Of a stretch of 64,000 nucleotides of DNA, positions 1 to 11,133 are shown piece after piece. Source of the stretch: Aphelenchoides besseyi (lineage: Eukaryota; Nematoda; Chromadorea; Rhabditida; Aphelenchoididae); assembly GCA_024699855.1 (NCBI GenBank), contig JAMPIQ010000002.1, forward strand, positions 6,882,001 to 6,946,000, in the 5' to 3' direction. The notes beneath the pieces were generated by a model. The model ran no database searches. It was given only the letters and a program-made list of their open reading frames with translations, and was not told where the DNA came from. The position numbers and the translations under genes are program-made. The number at the start of each line of letters is the position of its first letter. Position 1 is the first letter of the stretch.

Positions 1-2
1 AA

Positions 3-720
3 GCCGATCGAGTTTGCCGTTTGCGTAGAAGTGAGTTTTGTGTAACTTTCATGCGAACATCAGAAATTTCAGGTGTCGCCGAGAGTTACGCGAAAATCGC
101 GATCAATTTGGAGAAATGCGGCGGTTTGGAAGCAGCCAACGGAGACAAAGATTTCGGACGTTTTCTGACCAAAATGACTGATTTGTTGGAACGCTTGAAG
201 AAGTTCGAAGCTCGTGTTGGAACCGATCAGGAACTGAAAGAAGCGGATACTTTGCGTTATTTCACTCGAGAATCACAAGCTGGAAAGGTTGTTCAAACTC
301 CAAGTTCATTTACACGATTGAATTTACAGGACTTGCTTTATCGTCGTTGTCGTTGTCTTGCGAACTACGAAGGAGCGAACAAGAATCTGGAAAGAATGCG
401 TGGAAAGAACAAGGATGTTCGCAAGGTTTTTATTTCATTTTCAATCGAACATCCTTAGAGAGAATTTAGGCCGAGATCGAACAAGCCGAAGTGTGCAAGA
501 AGTTCCAAGACATCAGTACATTGGCGAAGAGCGAACTTCAAGAATTGAAGAAACGTCGTGTCGAGGCATTCAAACGAAATCTGAACGATCTGGTTGATCT
601 TCAAATTAAACACTCAAAAGTTTGTTTTCCATTTCAATTAAAATCGACAACGAGTTCTAGGGAAAACTCGCGTTACTGCAGTCGGTTATTGCAACATTGA
701 AAGAGGAAGCAGAGTTCTAA
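3..720 (+). CDS. snx-6: Sorting nexin SNX5/SNX6-type, C-terminal BAR region (5' end outside window)
   Basis: Membrane-curving sorting nexin that in other animals works in retromer/ESCPE-1 endosome-to-Golgi transport. Five exons (3-30, 73-287, 330-425, 470-619, 661-720), joined across introns of 41-44 nt, give 182 residues. They match the BAR half of SNX5/6: an ADRV start, then the sequence LRYFTRESQAGKDLLYRR across the second intron, a NYEGANKNLE segment, and a C-terminal helix ending QSVIATLKEEAEF. The PX domain must lie upstream of base 1. The stop codon TAA is at 718-720. Family assignment is strong. SNX5 versus SNX6 cannot be separated from this half, because nematodes usually keep one member. 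Confidence 0.9.
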
Positions 721-2534
721 GCATAATTGTGGTAAAGCTTCAATACTTCTAAGTTATTTGTTGTTCTATTTAAAGTCTTGTTAATTCTAAGCATTCATCA
801 ACGGTTTTGTTCGCAATGAATATCAATTATAATTTAACTCTCCCGTCTCGTAGCAACAAAATTCCTGCTGATAAAAGTTCGATTGAGTGACTCTTCCGTA
901 CGGTTTTGTCTTCTCGCCGGAATTTCTTTCATTTCTTCAACTGACCAGTATTTGCTCTGAATATTTCCAAGGCTAAGTACCCAGTGTGTATATTTTCCCT
1001 TCGAATTCGTTCTTTTTTGACGTCAATTTATCAGACTAATTGAACGGTTTAATACACTTGTCATGCTTTTAACTCGGCTGGGCATCTTGTATCGAAATCA
1101 TATGTCAGCTGCATTGAGAAACACCAAACGGTTCCAAAATAACTCGATGGGTTCTGATAATCTCACACTAAGTGGGACGGTACGCGCGAATTTCCATAAA
1201 TTTCTAATCCCCGTTGTTTGCCACATTTTCGACCTTCTCTTCCGCAGTCTATGCATTTTGCTCTAATTTTTCCGTCTGAAAACTTGTATGTCCAGCAGCA
1301 CAAAAAGCCCATGGCATCGACGTTCTAGCCCAATCCATGTTCTTCCACCTGTTCTTATTCAATTCGTTTACATTCGCCGATTTTGTGTGCGAACGTTTAC
1401 CTTTCCAGTGACTTCAAATTTACGGGATATTCACGTGTAGATTTTTATGGAAATATCGGCGTAGAGATGCTGATCATTGATCAGATTGCGGGGTTAAAGG
1501 GCACGTGCACTCGCGCAATTCAACCGGTTTATTGATCTTTCAGTTGAAGTTGTGTGGTGTTCTCGCTGAACGTTTGTTTTGAAGATGTGAGCCGATGTGT
1601 TTTTGTTTGTCTTTTCAGAACCGATTGAATAAACAGTTTTCACGGAATGTTTCTTATGTCCCAATGGTTTTGAGACCAAGTTAACGCTATTTTTTGGTAT
1701 CACAGATAAGAACGAGTATCAGCCTTTCGACGATCGTTTCTTTGTATTCCGACAGTCCAAATTGTTTGCTGCTCGAGAAAAAGTCTTCACAGTCCAAACC
1801 GTTTTTCACGTTTTTTCCCTGTTGATCATGTGCTTCGATTACTTTTGAAAGCGACGGCTTTATGTATTCAATCACATGAAAAACAACTGGTTATGTTTGG
1901 TCAACATTCCCACATTCACTTTTCAGTTGCTGAATAGAATTCGGAGGTTACTTTTCGAGTTAACCCATCGGCTCACTTTATAGACCTTTCAATTTTAGAA
2001 GTTTAATCGTCTTTGTGCAACCAATCGCGCCAATGGTTGTATTTTTGTGATCAAACTGAAAGTTGAAAGATGGAAGGCCTGTGGTTTTCGATCGCCGATT
2101 TTTGTTGCTGACGTAATTGTGCTTCGTTTTTCCCATTTGAGTTTGTTGGTCTTTTCAATCCTCTTGCCTGTTGTTCCAATAACCTTTACCTTAAAAGCAC
2201 AAAAACCGTTAGATTCGCTTGCCAAATATCAAACTGCGAAACACTGTCCGTTGAGTTTTCTGATTTGTTACGCCCATTCGTGGTATTTTCCTGAAACAGT
2301 TCATTTTGAATGTGTTTTCAGAAACCGTTTATTTCTCGACCATATTCTTAATCGACATCTCAGTTGAGAGACTTTGACGAACCTTGTGGACTCCGGTCCC
2401 ACTGACTTGTTTATACGCAATTCAGTTCATCACGGGTCTAATCGAACAACGCGAAATTTGATTGTTTTTTGTTTGGTAAGTTTATTCCAACACAATCGAA
2501 CCCAACAAGTGTATTAGTTTATAAAACTATCACG
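721..2534. other. Intergenic region between the sorting nexin and gck-3
   Basis: AT-rich spacer with many TTTTCAG and TTCAAC words but no family-recognisable coding sequence. A weak two-exon candidate at 1063-1328 is listed separately. An open frame of 106 codons at 2047-2367 (plus) is hydrophobic and has no splice context or known motif, so I treat it as chance. The last 60 bp hold the gck-3 leader with its own small intron (2476-2517, GTAAGT...ATTAG). Confidence 0.5.
1063..1328 (+). CDS. Candidate small protein, about 65 residues (weak)
   Basis: Two exons, 1063-1179 and 1248-1328, are separated by a possible 68-nt intron (GTACGC...CCGCAG). Joined, they keep frame and end in TAG. The N-terminus is rich in Arg, Ser and Leu and free of acidic residues (MLLTRLGILYRNHMSAALRN), as in mitochondrial presequences. 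The remainder matches nothing I recognise. The intron is longer than most here and its donor is weak. This could equally be chance or the leader of something not visible. No function is claimed. Confidence 0.2.
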
Positions 2535-4600
2535 ATGCCAAGTGGAGAAGGAAACGACCAGACGATTCAAGCAGGATCATCAACTGGTGGCAGCTCTGTG
2601 CCGCAACAACTCACACCGTCTATACCAGTGTCTTCTGCAAGTCAGCCAACGAATACCACGACAACGACGGGTACATGGCCAATTAAAAAGGACGATTACC
2701 AGCTCTTGGATCCAATCGGAGTTGGTGCTACGGCAACTGTTTACAAGGTAAAATTCAATGGTTAATGCAGAGATTAGATAGTGTTTAGGCATTGTGCAAA
2801 CCACGTAACGAATATTGTGCTATTAAATGCATTAATTTGGAGAAATGTCAAACATCGGTAGATGAACTGTCTCACGAAATCCAAGCGATGTCTTTGTGTG
2901 CCCATCCAAATGTTGTGAGTTGTCTGGTTCTTTTGAAAGTTATGAATAGAAAGCTTTCAGGTCAACTACTACACTTCATTTATTGTTGGTGAAGAGTTGT
3001 GGGTTGTAATGCGTCTATTAAATTGCGGATCAATGCTCGATATTTTAAAGCGAAAAATTAAGGTACAAACAGTGTGATATTGTTACGATTTGTAATTAAA
3101 GGCAATGGGCAAAGAACAAGCAGCATACGGAGTTTTGGATGAAGTAACTATTGCAACTGTGCTCAAAGAAGTTCTTAGAGGTCTCGACTACTTTCATTCT
3201 TCTGGTCAAATTCATCGTGATATTAAGGTAAATTCATTTTATTTTAAGGTATTTATTTTCTTGTAGGCAGGAAATATTCTTCTTGCAAGTGATGGCACTG
3301 TTCAAGTGGCCGATTTCGGCGTTAGTGGTTGGTTGGTGGGTTTGTGTTGCTGAAATGTTCATTGCAACAACAATTTAGGCGGCAAGTGGTGGGGATCTGT
3401 CCCGACAAAAAGTTCGTCATACATTTGTTGGTAAGTATTGTTCTTTAAGTACGAATCGTAGAGTTAAATTCAGGCACTCCGTGTTGGTTAAGTTTTTATA
3501 CAGCTATTGATTGATTTTAATTTCATTGAAATGAGTTTGTTTTCCTAAATTTGAAGCAGAACTTTGTCGTAGATTTTTATAACAAAATTGCTAATTTACA
3601 ATTTTGAGAAAAACAAATGGAATGTGTGTGTTTTAGATGGTAAGTTTAGAGCAATGAACGTAAATGAACTTGAATTCCAGGCCCCAGAAGTTATGGAACA
3701 AGTGCAGGGATACGATTTCAAAGCAGATATTTGGAGTTTCGGGATTCTGTGCATTGAATTAGCTACAGGAACAGCTCCCTATCATCGCTATCCACCGATG
3801 AAAGTCTTAATGATGACACTACAAAATGATCCACCAACGTTGGAAACAAGTGCTGAGCGAAAGGATCAGTACAAAGCTTATGGAAAAAGTTTTCGACATG
3901 TAATCAAAGATTGTCTACAAAAGGATCCGACCAAGCGTCCTACTGCCGCTGAACTGCTCAAGTACTCATTTTTCCGTAAAGCCAAAGACAAAGCGTGGCT
4001 TGTCCATTCGTTGATCGAAAATCTCGGGTCCAATCCTCAGCCGTCTGTTTCAGCTCCTAAACGAGTAAGCAGTTCTTAATCGATTATAAACATTATGAAT
4101 TCTAAGGTTGCAAGTGGAAAGCTTAAGAAGGATAAAGATGGAAATTGGGAGTTCGAATACGATAGTCCAGATTCTGATTCTGAACCCGAAAATACGATCC
4201 AGTCAAGTCACAGTGAATGTCCAACGATTACCGCCGCCGCTCAACCAAAAGCAGAGAGTGACACACTAAATTTGGTACGCTGGTTTTGAAAACACGAAAA
4301 CGGAATTTTTAGGTTCTTCGTGTTCGAAATCAACAACGTGAACTGAATGACATTAAGTTTGATTACACACCAAACACGGATACCGTTGATGGTATCGCTC
4401 ACGAATTGGTGACTGCCGAGCTGATTGACGGTCACGATTTGGTTGTTGTTGCTGCGAATCTTCAAAAACTAATAGATCTGGCACAAAAAAACACGTCGAA
4501 GAAGTCGATTACCTTCGCTCTCAATTCGGGATTGGGACCAAACGAAGCACCGGACGAGCGGACTTTAACCGGATTTGCTCAGCTCTCGCTTATTGATTGA
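2535..4600 (+). CDS. gck-3: GCK-3 / OSR1-SPAK family Ser/Thr kinase
   Basis: Sterile-20 kinase that in animals acts below WNK kinases to phosphorylate cation-chloride cotransporters. The model has 11 exons and about 514 residues. The first about 55 residues are Ser/Thr/Gln-rich. The kinase domain follows: Gly loop [11 protein letters not shown], catalytic loop HRDIKAGN, DFG and the activation segment GTPCW-M-APEVMEQ. Its C-lobe matches OSR1 closely ([12 protein letters not shown]). An acidic Ser-rich linker follows, then the CCT/PF2-like docking domain at the C-terminus ([15 protein letters not shown], ending FAQLSLID). The activation segment crosses a 14-nt exon (3474-3487) and a 3-nt exon (3637-3639, ATG). 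The intron between them starts TTAAGT rather than GT, so one G is either missing from the sequence or the donor is non-canonical. The 5' leader has a 42-nt intron at 2476-2517. Confidence 0.95.
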
Positions 4601-5396
4601 GAAACGGGAACCGTAAATGTCCAACTATTGTAGCGCATCATGTTCTTGTTGTTAGAACTGTTTTAACTGGTTGTTCAGTGCGAGTTTCCTTTTGCTTTCA
4701 TTGACCTTTCGTCCTTCCCTCGACTTAGCTCCAGGCTCAAATACACTAAAATACGCACTAACGATTCGTCCTTTGCACAATATTATGTTCGACTTCAAGA
4801 GGAAACTTATCTTGTGTTCAGAAATTGCTAAGAATCCCGCTGATAAAAACACTAATTTTCGATTATCCGTCCGTTAGAGTTACTGCGCTTTCGCACATTA
4901 AACATTTCGATTGTTTGAATTCGTCTTTTCAAGTATTACATTGTCTCTGTTGCCATGAGTCGAAAATAAACGTTGCAGCAATTAAGCACAATCTCGAAAG
5001 AACAAACTCGACATGAAAACTTCTCTGACCACAAGGTTGCAAAGCCTTCGAGCTCGTAACCTCTTCGATGAAAGTAATCGATTGGTTGCTGTTGTTGAAG
5101 CAACTCGTGACCCAATTCAACAACCTCATAGGGCGCAACTCGACGTTGTTTTGCGGCCAATCAACGAGAAAACGTTTTTCGCTTTTTGTTGAGTGTGGGA
5201 AGAGAGTACGAATGGGAGGAAAACGAAAACAATTTGCCGTAAAAACAAAATGTCCCAGCAGTTAAATTTTGCGTGCCAATTTACTTTCTGCGATGGTTTT
5301 TATCAATTTATTTCAGTGAAAATGGGAGTCGATTATACTCGATAGTCGACAGAGCCAATCTCCAAAGAACTATTTTGTACTCATCATTAAGACCAA
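4601..5396. other. gck-3 3' UTR and sel-10 upstream region
   Basis: About 800 bp without a supportable gene. It should hold the gck-3 3' end and the sel-10 promoter and leader. Short open frames occur on both strands but cross no plausible exon joins and match nothing recognised. A Met at 5251 is followed by stops in frame before sel-10. Confidence 0.5.
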
Positions 5397-7589
5397 ATGG
5401 ACACACGTTCCAAAACCAGAGCACAAGAGAAGCAACGCAAGAAATCCCACAATCCGAAAGTAAGTTTTCTTTGTTCTTTGATTGGCTGATACAAAAACGG
5501 ACATTCGAGTTTCTTTCTTCAACTGACTATTGTCTTTAGCGTAAAGACACACAGATAACACAGCGAACTACAAAAAAACGCTCTTACTCGACTATGGAAC
5601 CGAATGAACCGAGTACTAGGTATGTAACGTGCATTTGATTCTGAAGACAATGTTTATTGTTTAGCGGACGCTCAAAACAACCACCGCAAACCAAACGCGG
5701 AAATCCGCAGTTGTGGCTGGAAAAGTTTCATGTGAGTTTGATTCTGTGTTCTTTTTATCTACGTTTTAGTCGATGGCCAAAACGGAACAATTGGACGCAT
5801 TGGACATTTTGATCAACAGCTGTGAACCCGCGCAACTTCGTCATTTGCATACTCTAGTCGAGCCATTACTTCAAAAAGATTTCATCAGTTTACTGCCACG
5901 TGAAGTGAGTTAACTTCAATTATTCGTAGCTTTGTACCGAGACTTTAGATTGCCACGTATATCATTTCGTTTTTATCGCCCAAAGATCTAGTAAGTGCCG
6001 GCCAAACCTGTCAACGTTGGCGTACATTGTGTGAAGATACGTTGTTGTGGCGTGAAAAATGTGCAGAAGCAGGAATCGCGGAAATGATGCCACCAAAGTT
6101 TGTTCTTTAGTCCTATACACTTTGTTATTATCACAAGTTTTAGCTTGGCACGTAAGGAGTATTGGTCGATGTCTGAGTTGAATATTCTTAACAACTCCGA
6201 TCCCGATTCATCTGAACCACTATCCGGAAAAATGGTTGAAGATCGAGAAATTGAACCGGACAATCAACAACGTTGTTTCAAACGCTCATTTTGGAAAGCA
6301 TTATATCTCAGGTTTATTGATTCGATTATAAGGAAATGATTTGTATTTTAGACATAACCGAATTCGTTCTAACTGGCTGAAAAATCGTCCGACAGCTCAA
6401 TGCCATTTGATTGGACATGATGAACATGTGATTACGGGACTTCAAGTTAGCGGTGAAATCGTCGTTACCGCATCAGACGACCAAACCGTACGAATTTGGT
6501 CTGCAACTTCAGCCAAAGTTTTGCATAAGCTCGAAGGTCATACGGGCGGAGTTTGGACGCTATTGTTGTCGGAAGATGGATCGAAGGTAATCAGCGGATC
6601 AACTGATAGGACGATTCGAGTCTGGAACGCGAAAACCGGAGCATTGTTGCACAAACTCGAGGGGCATACGAGTACGGTACGATGCATGGCACTATCAGGT
6701 GATATGTAGGTTTTATGTTGATTTCATTAACTAAACGAATAACAACAGTTTGGTTACCGGTTCTCGCGATTGTTCAGTACGAGTTTGGGATTTGAATGTC
6801 GGTCAAGAAGTGAAGATGTTGGTGGCTCATTTCGCCGCGGTTCGTTGCGTTCAATTTGACGGCAAGCGTATTGTTTCCGGAAGCTATGATACGAAAATAG
6901 CAGTTTTTACTGTTGCTACCGGAAAACGAGAACATTTGTTGAGTGGACATACCAATCGCGTTTATTCGCTACTTGTAAGTTCGACCTTATTTGTCTGATT
7001 TTGAACGTTGAACAGTTGGACGGAGAAAGATCGTTGGTTGTCAGTGGATCATTGGACACAACAATACGAATTTGGAATATTAACGAAGGCATCTGCTTAC
7101 ACACTCTTCTCGGACATCAGTCTCTAACTTCGGGAATGCAACTTCGTGGCAACACTCTTGTTTCTGCAAACGCGGATTCAACAATTAAAGTGCGTTTGCT
7201 GGATTTACAGCACACTTATGATCACTTTTCAGGTCTGGAATATCATCGACGGCTGCTGTGTGCACACTTTAGCGGGACCTAATCGACACAACTCGGCGGT
7301 TACTAGTCTTCAGTTTTTGTACGATGATGTGATTGCGACGAGTAGTGATGATGGAACCGTGAAAATGTGGGACATAAAAAATGGTTTGTCAACCTATTCG
7401 GTCTCCTTATACTGCCGGTTTTCAGGTAACTTCATTTGCAATCTGGTGCAGTTGACGACTCAACGAGCGGGTGGATGTGTTTGGCGATTGAAAACCACAC
7501 CAACAATGTTGTGTTGTGCCGTTGGCTCGAGAAATGGTACCGAGGATACGAAACTAATTTTGTTGGATTTTGAAACTCGATATCCCTAA
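5397..7589 (+). CDS. sel-10: SEL-10 / FBXW7 F-box WD40 ubiquitin-ligase substrate receptor
   Basis: Substrate adaptor of SCF ubiquitin ligases; in other animals it targets Notch, cyclin E and others carrying phosphodegrons. Eleven exons (5397-5459, 5540-5619, 5665-5731, 5770-5904, 5949-6097, 6144-6311, 6352-6705, 6749-6974, 7016-7189, 7233-7383, 7426-7589) give 576 residues with every junction in frame. The basic N-terminus is followed by a dimerisation-like helix ([16 protein letters not shown]), the F-box ([19 protein letters not shown]) and seven or eight WD40 repeats, including [17 protein letters not shown] blades and [11 protein letters not shown]. The first Met at 5397 is used because stops lie upstream. 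The protein is slightly shorter than vertebrate FBXW7 because the N-terminal tail is short. Confidence 0.95.
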
Positions 7590-8097
7590 ACATATTTCTA
7601 ATTTATAATATTTAATCATTTCTCGCCAAACTATGTAAACATGTTCGATTATTTGAAGATGCGGGCTTTGTGTTCGAATAACCGGGACTTTCTGCTACCG
7701 ACCCGTTTCTTTTCTACGTTTGTTTTATGACCGTTTGCAATTTCTAAGCTTTTGTATTGACCACAATCTCCACTAAAACGACGATAAATTTCTGAAAAAC
7801 ATCATCGCTCCTCGTGTTTCTTGTCCATTTGAAGACAAGCAATTAGATGGCTGAATGTTCCATTGAACAGAAGTCACATTTGGCAACGAACTTTGAGAAC
7901 CAAAGAATTAAATGTCGGTATTCGAGGGAAATCGTTCAATTGAAAATGCACCTTTGCGTTCCATAGGGTTATTTCGAAATGTCAAACCTTTCGCGTCCAA
8001 ATCAACGAATGTCAAGCACAACAAAAATTTTCAAATAAAAGCGAAAACCCTCCAAAATATTCGAAGGAGATTCATTTTCGATTGCAATTGAAAAGCA
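7590..8097. other. Intergenic region between sel-10 and the lysozyme gene
   Basis: About 500 bp, AT-rich, with no gene seen. The final 60 bp before 8098 contain GAAAACC and AAAATATTCG runs typical of a short promoter and leader. No regulatory site can be named. Confidence 0.4.
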
Positions 8098-8873
8098 ATG
8101 CGTATCCTGATGTGTCTTCTTCTGAGTCTCGGTCTCTTGATTTCTAGTGCTATATCGGCACCATTAAATCAAAAAAACTGTGGAAACTGCTATTATAGAG
8201 CATTTGACAGCGCGCTTGATGTCGGAAGTGCTTTGCCATGCTTGGCAAGTAAAGGTTTTGCGACTGGACTTTTCCCAATCTACTCCAAGGGAAACGTCAA
8301 TGTGGCTGCAGCTAACAGCTATCGATATGCACCATACTGTAAGTTGAAGCCAAGAAACGAATCGAAATGTCGGTTGCAGCCAACATCTATGCGGAAGCTC
8401 TAGTTCAATTGAGTTCCAATGCTACTTCCGATCAATTTGGCGCATTTTGGTCGTCATGTTCTTCTTTTATTTGGAGCTCGCCACTTCATAGCATTTGGTT
8501 GGATTTGTCAAGTGCTGCTAACTGGGGAACTGACACAAAAAACAATGGCGAAATAATCAACGATTTTCTACAAAAAGCTCAAGTAAAAACAAATTATCAT
8601 TAGAAATTTGAATGTTTCATTTAGCTACAAGGTTTGAGCATTGGAGTACTCACATCGAAAGCGGAAAACGATAAGATCGTCGGTCAGAATTTTCAATATC
8701 CAATTTACACGCGAGTTTGGTATCAGAGTGCTGGTGAAGCTGATTTCAACGACTATCAACAGATTGGAAGCATCGTCTATCCCAGCGTTAAACAATACCA
8801 ACAAAATCAATCAATTTGTGGAGTAGACGTCAACTACTCCAGCTACATCCCTTACTATGGAAAACGTATTTGA
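8098..8873 (+). CDS. GH25 lysozyme-like secreted protein (LYS family), probably inactive
   Basis: Secreted protein of 230 residues from three exons (8098-8338, 8380-8582, 8625-8873) split by 41- and 42-nt introns. A classic signal peptide (MRILMCLLLSLGLLISSAISA) comes first. The mature part follows the nematode LYS/GH25 pattern: AFDSALDV near the start, WLDLSS in the middle where active relatives have WLDIEG, and a C-terminal PSVKQYQQNQSICGVDVNY motif that is strongly family-specific. The catalytic Glu of the WLDIE motif is Ser here, so muramidase activity is doubtful. In C. elegans this family is expressed in the gut and pathogen-responsive. A polyadenylation signal AATAAA lies at 8914-8919. 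Family call is good; activity is inferred. Confidence 0.8.
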
Positions 8874-10042
8874 GCTCAACTTTTTAATTGCTTTCTACTG
8901 TTAATGTTCGGTGAATAAACGGTTGCATGTATTTGGTTGCTAACAATTGAAAGAACAAAAACAATCAAGTTGGCTATATCGAGCGCCATTAGAAAACGCG
9001 CGACTTATCTTCGGTTTGAAAGAAGCGCGAAAGAGCGGCGTCTGTCCATTCGCGCTCGTGCAACACAAGTGACAAGCAAGTCAACGGCGCTGCCCAACGC
9101 GCCGATCGAGCCACCTTCGCGTTGTCCGATTCGTTTTTTCTCCGTCCTCCGCTCAATCGTTCAGTTGGCGTGTGGAGGACGAAAAAAACTCCCGATTCCT
9201 CGCACCTGTGAATTCTCGTTGTCCACTTTCAATGCAACGGTCCCCGATTGACTTTTTTCGAGATCCGCAACAAAAAAGATCCGTAGCCATAAATCAAGAG
9301 CGAGTAACATTGCCACTTCCGACGTTTGCTTTCTCGATCAAATTTGCTTTACGATCCTGCTTTCTGGTGACAAGCAAAAGCGTTTCCGTTGACATTCGCC
9401 GCAACTGCAAGATCGCTTTTCTGTGTGCATCAGGTCACGAATTCACTGGGTAGTTGATGTTGATTGAACTTGGAAATCTGAACGAGATTCTTGACAATCA
9501 AACTGCTCACTTTTCACAATAGTGACTTTTTTCTTCGGCGCACTTTAAACTTTGTGTATTTTTGTGTCTGCTCTATGGTTGCATAACTTTTTGTTCACGA
9601 ACCACCCGCAAGACTTGCATTCGTTCGAATAGCACGCGATCTCCTACCAAATGACCAGTCAGTTGGCCCTCGGACCTATCGCGCACTCCACCGGCTTCTT
9701 TCCGAGGCTTCGGTCTCATGCATCGAGTGGTGGAGTTCTTGGACGGAAATTGGCATTTCGCCACCCAGCGTTTCTTTTAGGACCACTCGCTCTTTGCCGT
9801 TCAGTTTAAAACTGAACACCCGCAAAATCGATTGATCCGCAAGTCGATTTGCCGATGCTTTGCTGATGGAAATTTTCGCGCCGATTGTTCGCGTTGTGGC
9901 TCCTTTTCGAATCTTGATGCTTTTTTTCAGGGTTCTTTTTAAGTAAAAGCTTTTTTGGGTTTGTAAAATTTTTTAATCGTTTTTAAAAAATTTTCTAATT
10001 GATTGGGTCGTTTCTTATTAACGTGAAATTAACCGTACGACG
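8874..10042. other. Intergenic region before sqd-1
   Basis: About 1.2 kb with no supportable gene. Open frames on both strands (for example plus 8937-9251 and minus 9573-9764) are rich in Arg, Ser and Pro without family motifs or splice structure. The last 150 bp are T-rich and probably form the sqd-1 promoter and leader. Confidence 0.4.
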
Positions 10043-11133
10043 ATGCCTGGGGACAACGAAATCAACAACGGTGGCGACGGTCAAAAAGGAGCTGAAGATC
10101 GGTAAGTTCGCTTTGTTTTATTGTTTTTACTCGTGGATTCAGAAAAATTTTTGTTGGCGGCATTGCTGCTGAAGTCACCAACGACGACCTAATCCAATAC
10201 TTCTCGCAGTTTGGAGAGGTGGCTCAAGCGCAAGTGAAGATCGATCGTACGACCGGTCGATCGCGTGGGTTCGCATTCGTGGAGTTTGCAACTGCCGATG
10301 CGTGCAAGGGAGCGCTTCAGAAGCGCGAACAGAACATCAAGAACAAGCCGTGCGAAGTGAAACCGGCAAAATCGCGCGAGAACAAGAAAGTTTTTGTTGG
10401 CGGTCTTCCAGCCGACCATCCAGGTTTGAGGTCGAGTGTCCGGTAATCAATGAGATTTGTGGTTTCAGAAGAAGAACTGCGAAAATACTTCGAACAGTAC
10501 GGAAAGGTCGATGATGTCGAATGGCCATACGATAAACAAACGAAAGTTCGGCGCAATTTTGCCTTCATTGTTTTCGAAGAAGAAGATGCTGCCGATCGAG
10601 CCGCTGCACAATCCAAGCACATGTTCAGTGAAAGAGAAGTAAGTGAGAATCGTTCATGCCCTTAGCCGTCTTTGTTGTTTCAGTGTGATGTGAAGAAGGC
10701 AGTTCCACAAAATCGCCGTTTCAACAATCGTTTCGCCAATCCAATGACCGGCGGACCTCGTGGCGCCTACGGAGCTGGTGGAATGCGCGCTCAAATGCCA
10801 ACACACGGTGGAGCTCCATGGTATATTGAGACCAATCGTTCGTCATTCTCATTTTCGGGATTTTAGGAACTACGGCGGTTGGAATCAAATGGCCGGAATG
10901 TACGGAAGTCAAGGAACGCCAAGCAATTCCTGGAACGATTGGTATTCGACTGGTGGCGGTTACTATCAAGGACAACAAAATCCGAACGCTTATAGCGGCT
11001 ATGGTGGGTCAATTTCTTTTACGTTTGATGCTAATTGAATGCAATAGGAGGTGGCTACGATTACAGCCAAAACGGTGCCAACAATCGAGCTCAAGGACAA
11101 AATGGATCCGTTGGACACTACCGCAACAACTAA
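10043..11133 (+). CDS. sqd-1: SQD-1-like hnRNP A/B RNA-binding protein (two RRMs)
   Basis: Nuclear RNA-binding protein homologous to Drosophila Squid and C. elegans SQD-1. Six exons (10043-10101, 10143-10423, 10469-10638, 10684-10820, 10867-11003, 11048-11133) give 289 residues. RRM1 spans about residues 20-95 with RNP2 KIFVGGI and RNP1 RGFAFVEF. RRM2 spans about 105-180 with KVFVGGL and RNFAFIVF. The linker PAKSRENKKV and the post-RRM2 signature ECDVKKAVPQ are diagnostic for SQD-1. The C-terminal third is Gly/Asn/Tyr-rich low complexity, as in hnRNP prion-like tails. The probable polyadenylation signal is AATAAA at 11579-11584. Confidence 0.95.

Noticed and set aside
7384..7425. Alternative coding through the last sel-10 intron
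   Set aside because: The frame stays open, but removing the 42-nt intron restores the WD40 spacing (WDIKNGNFICNL).
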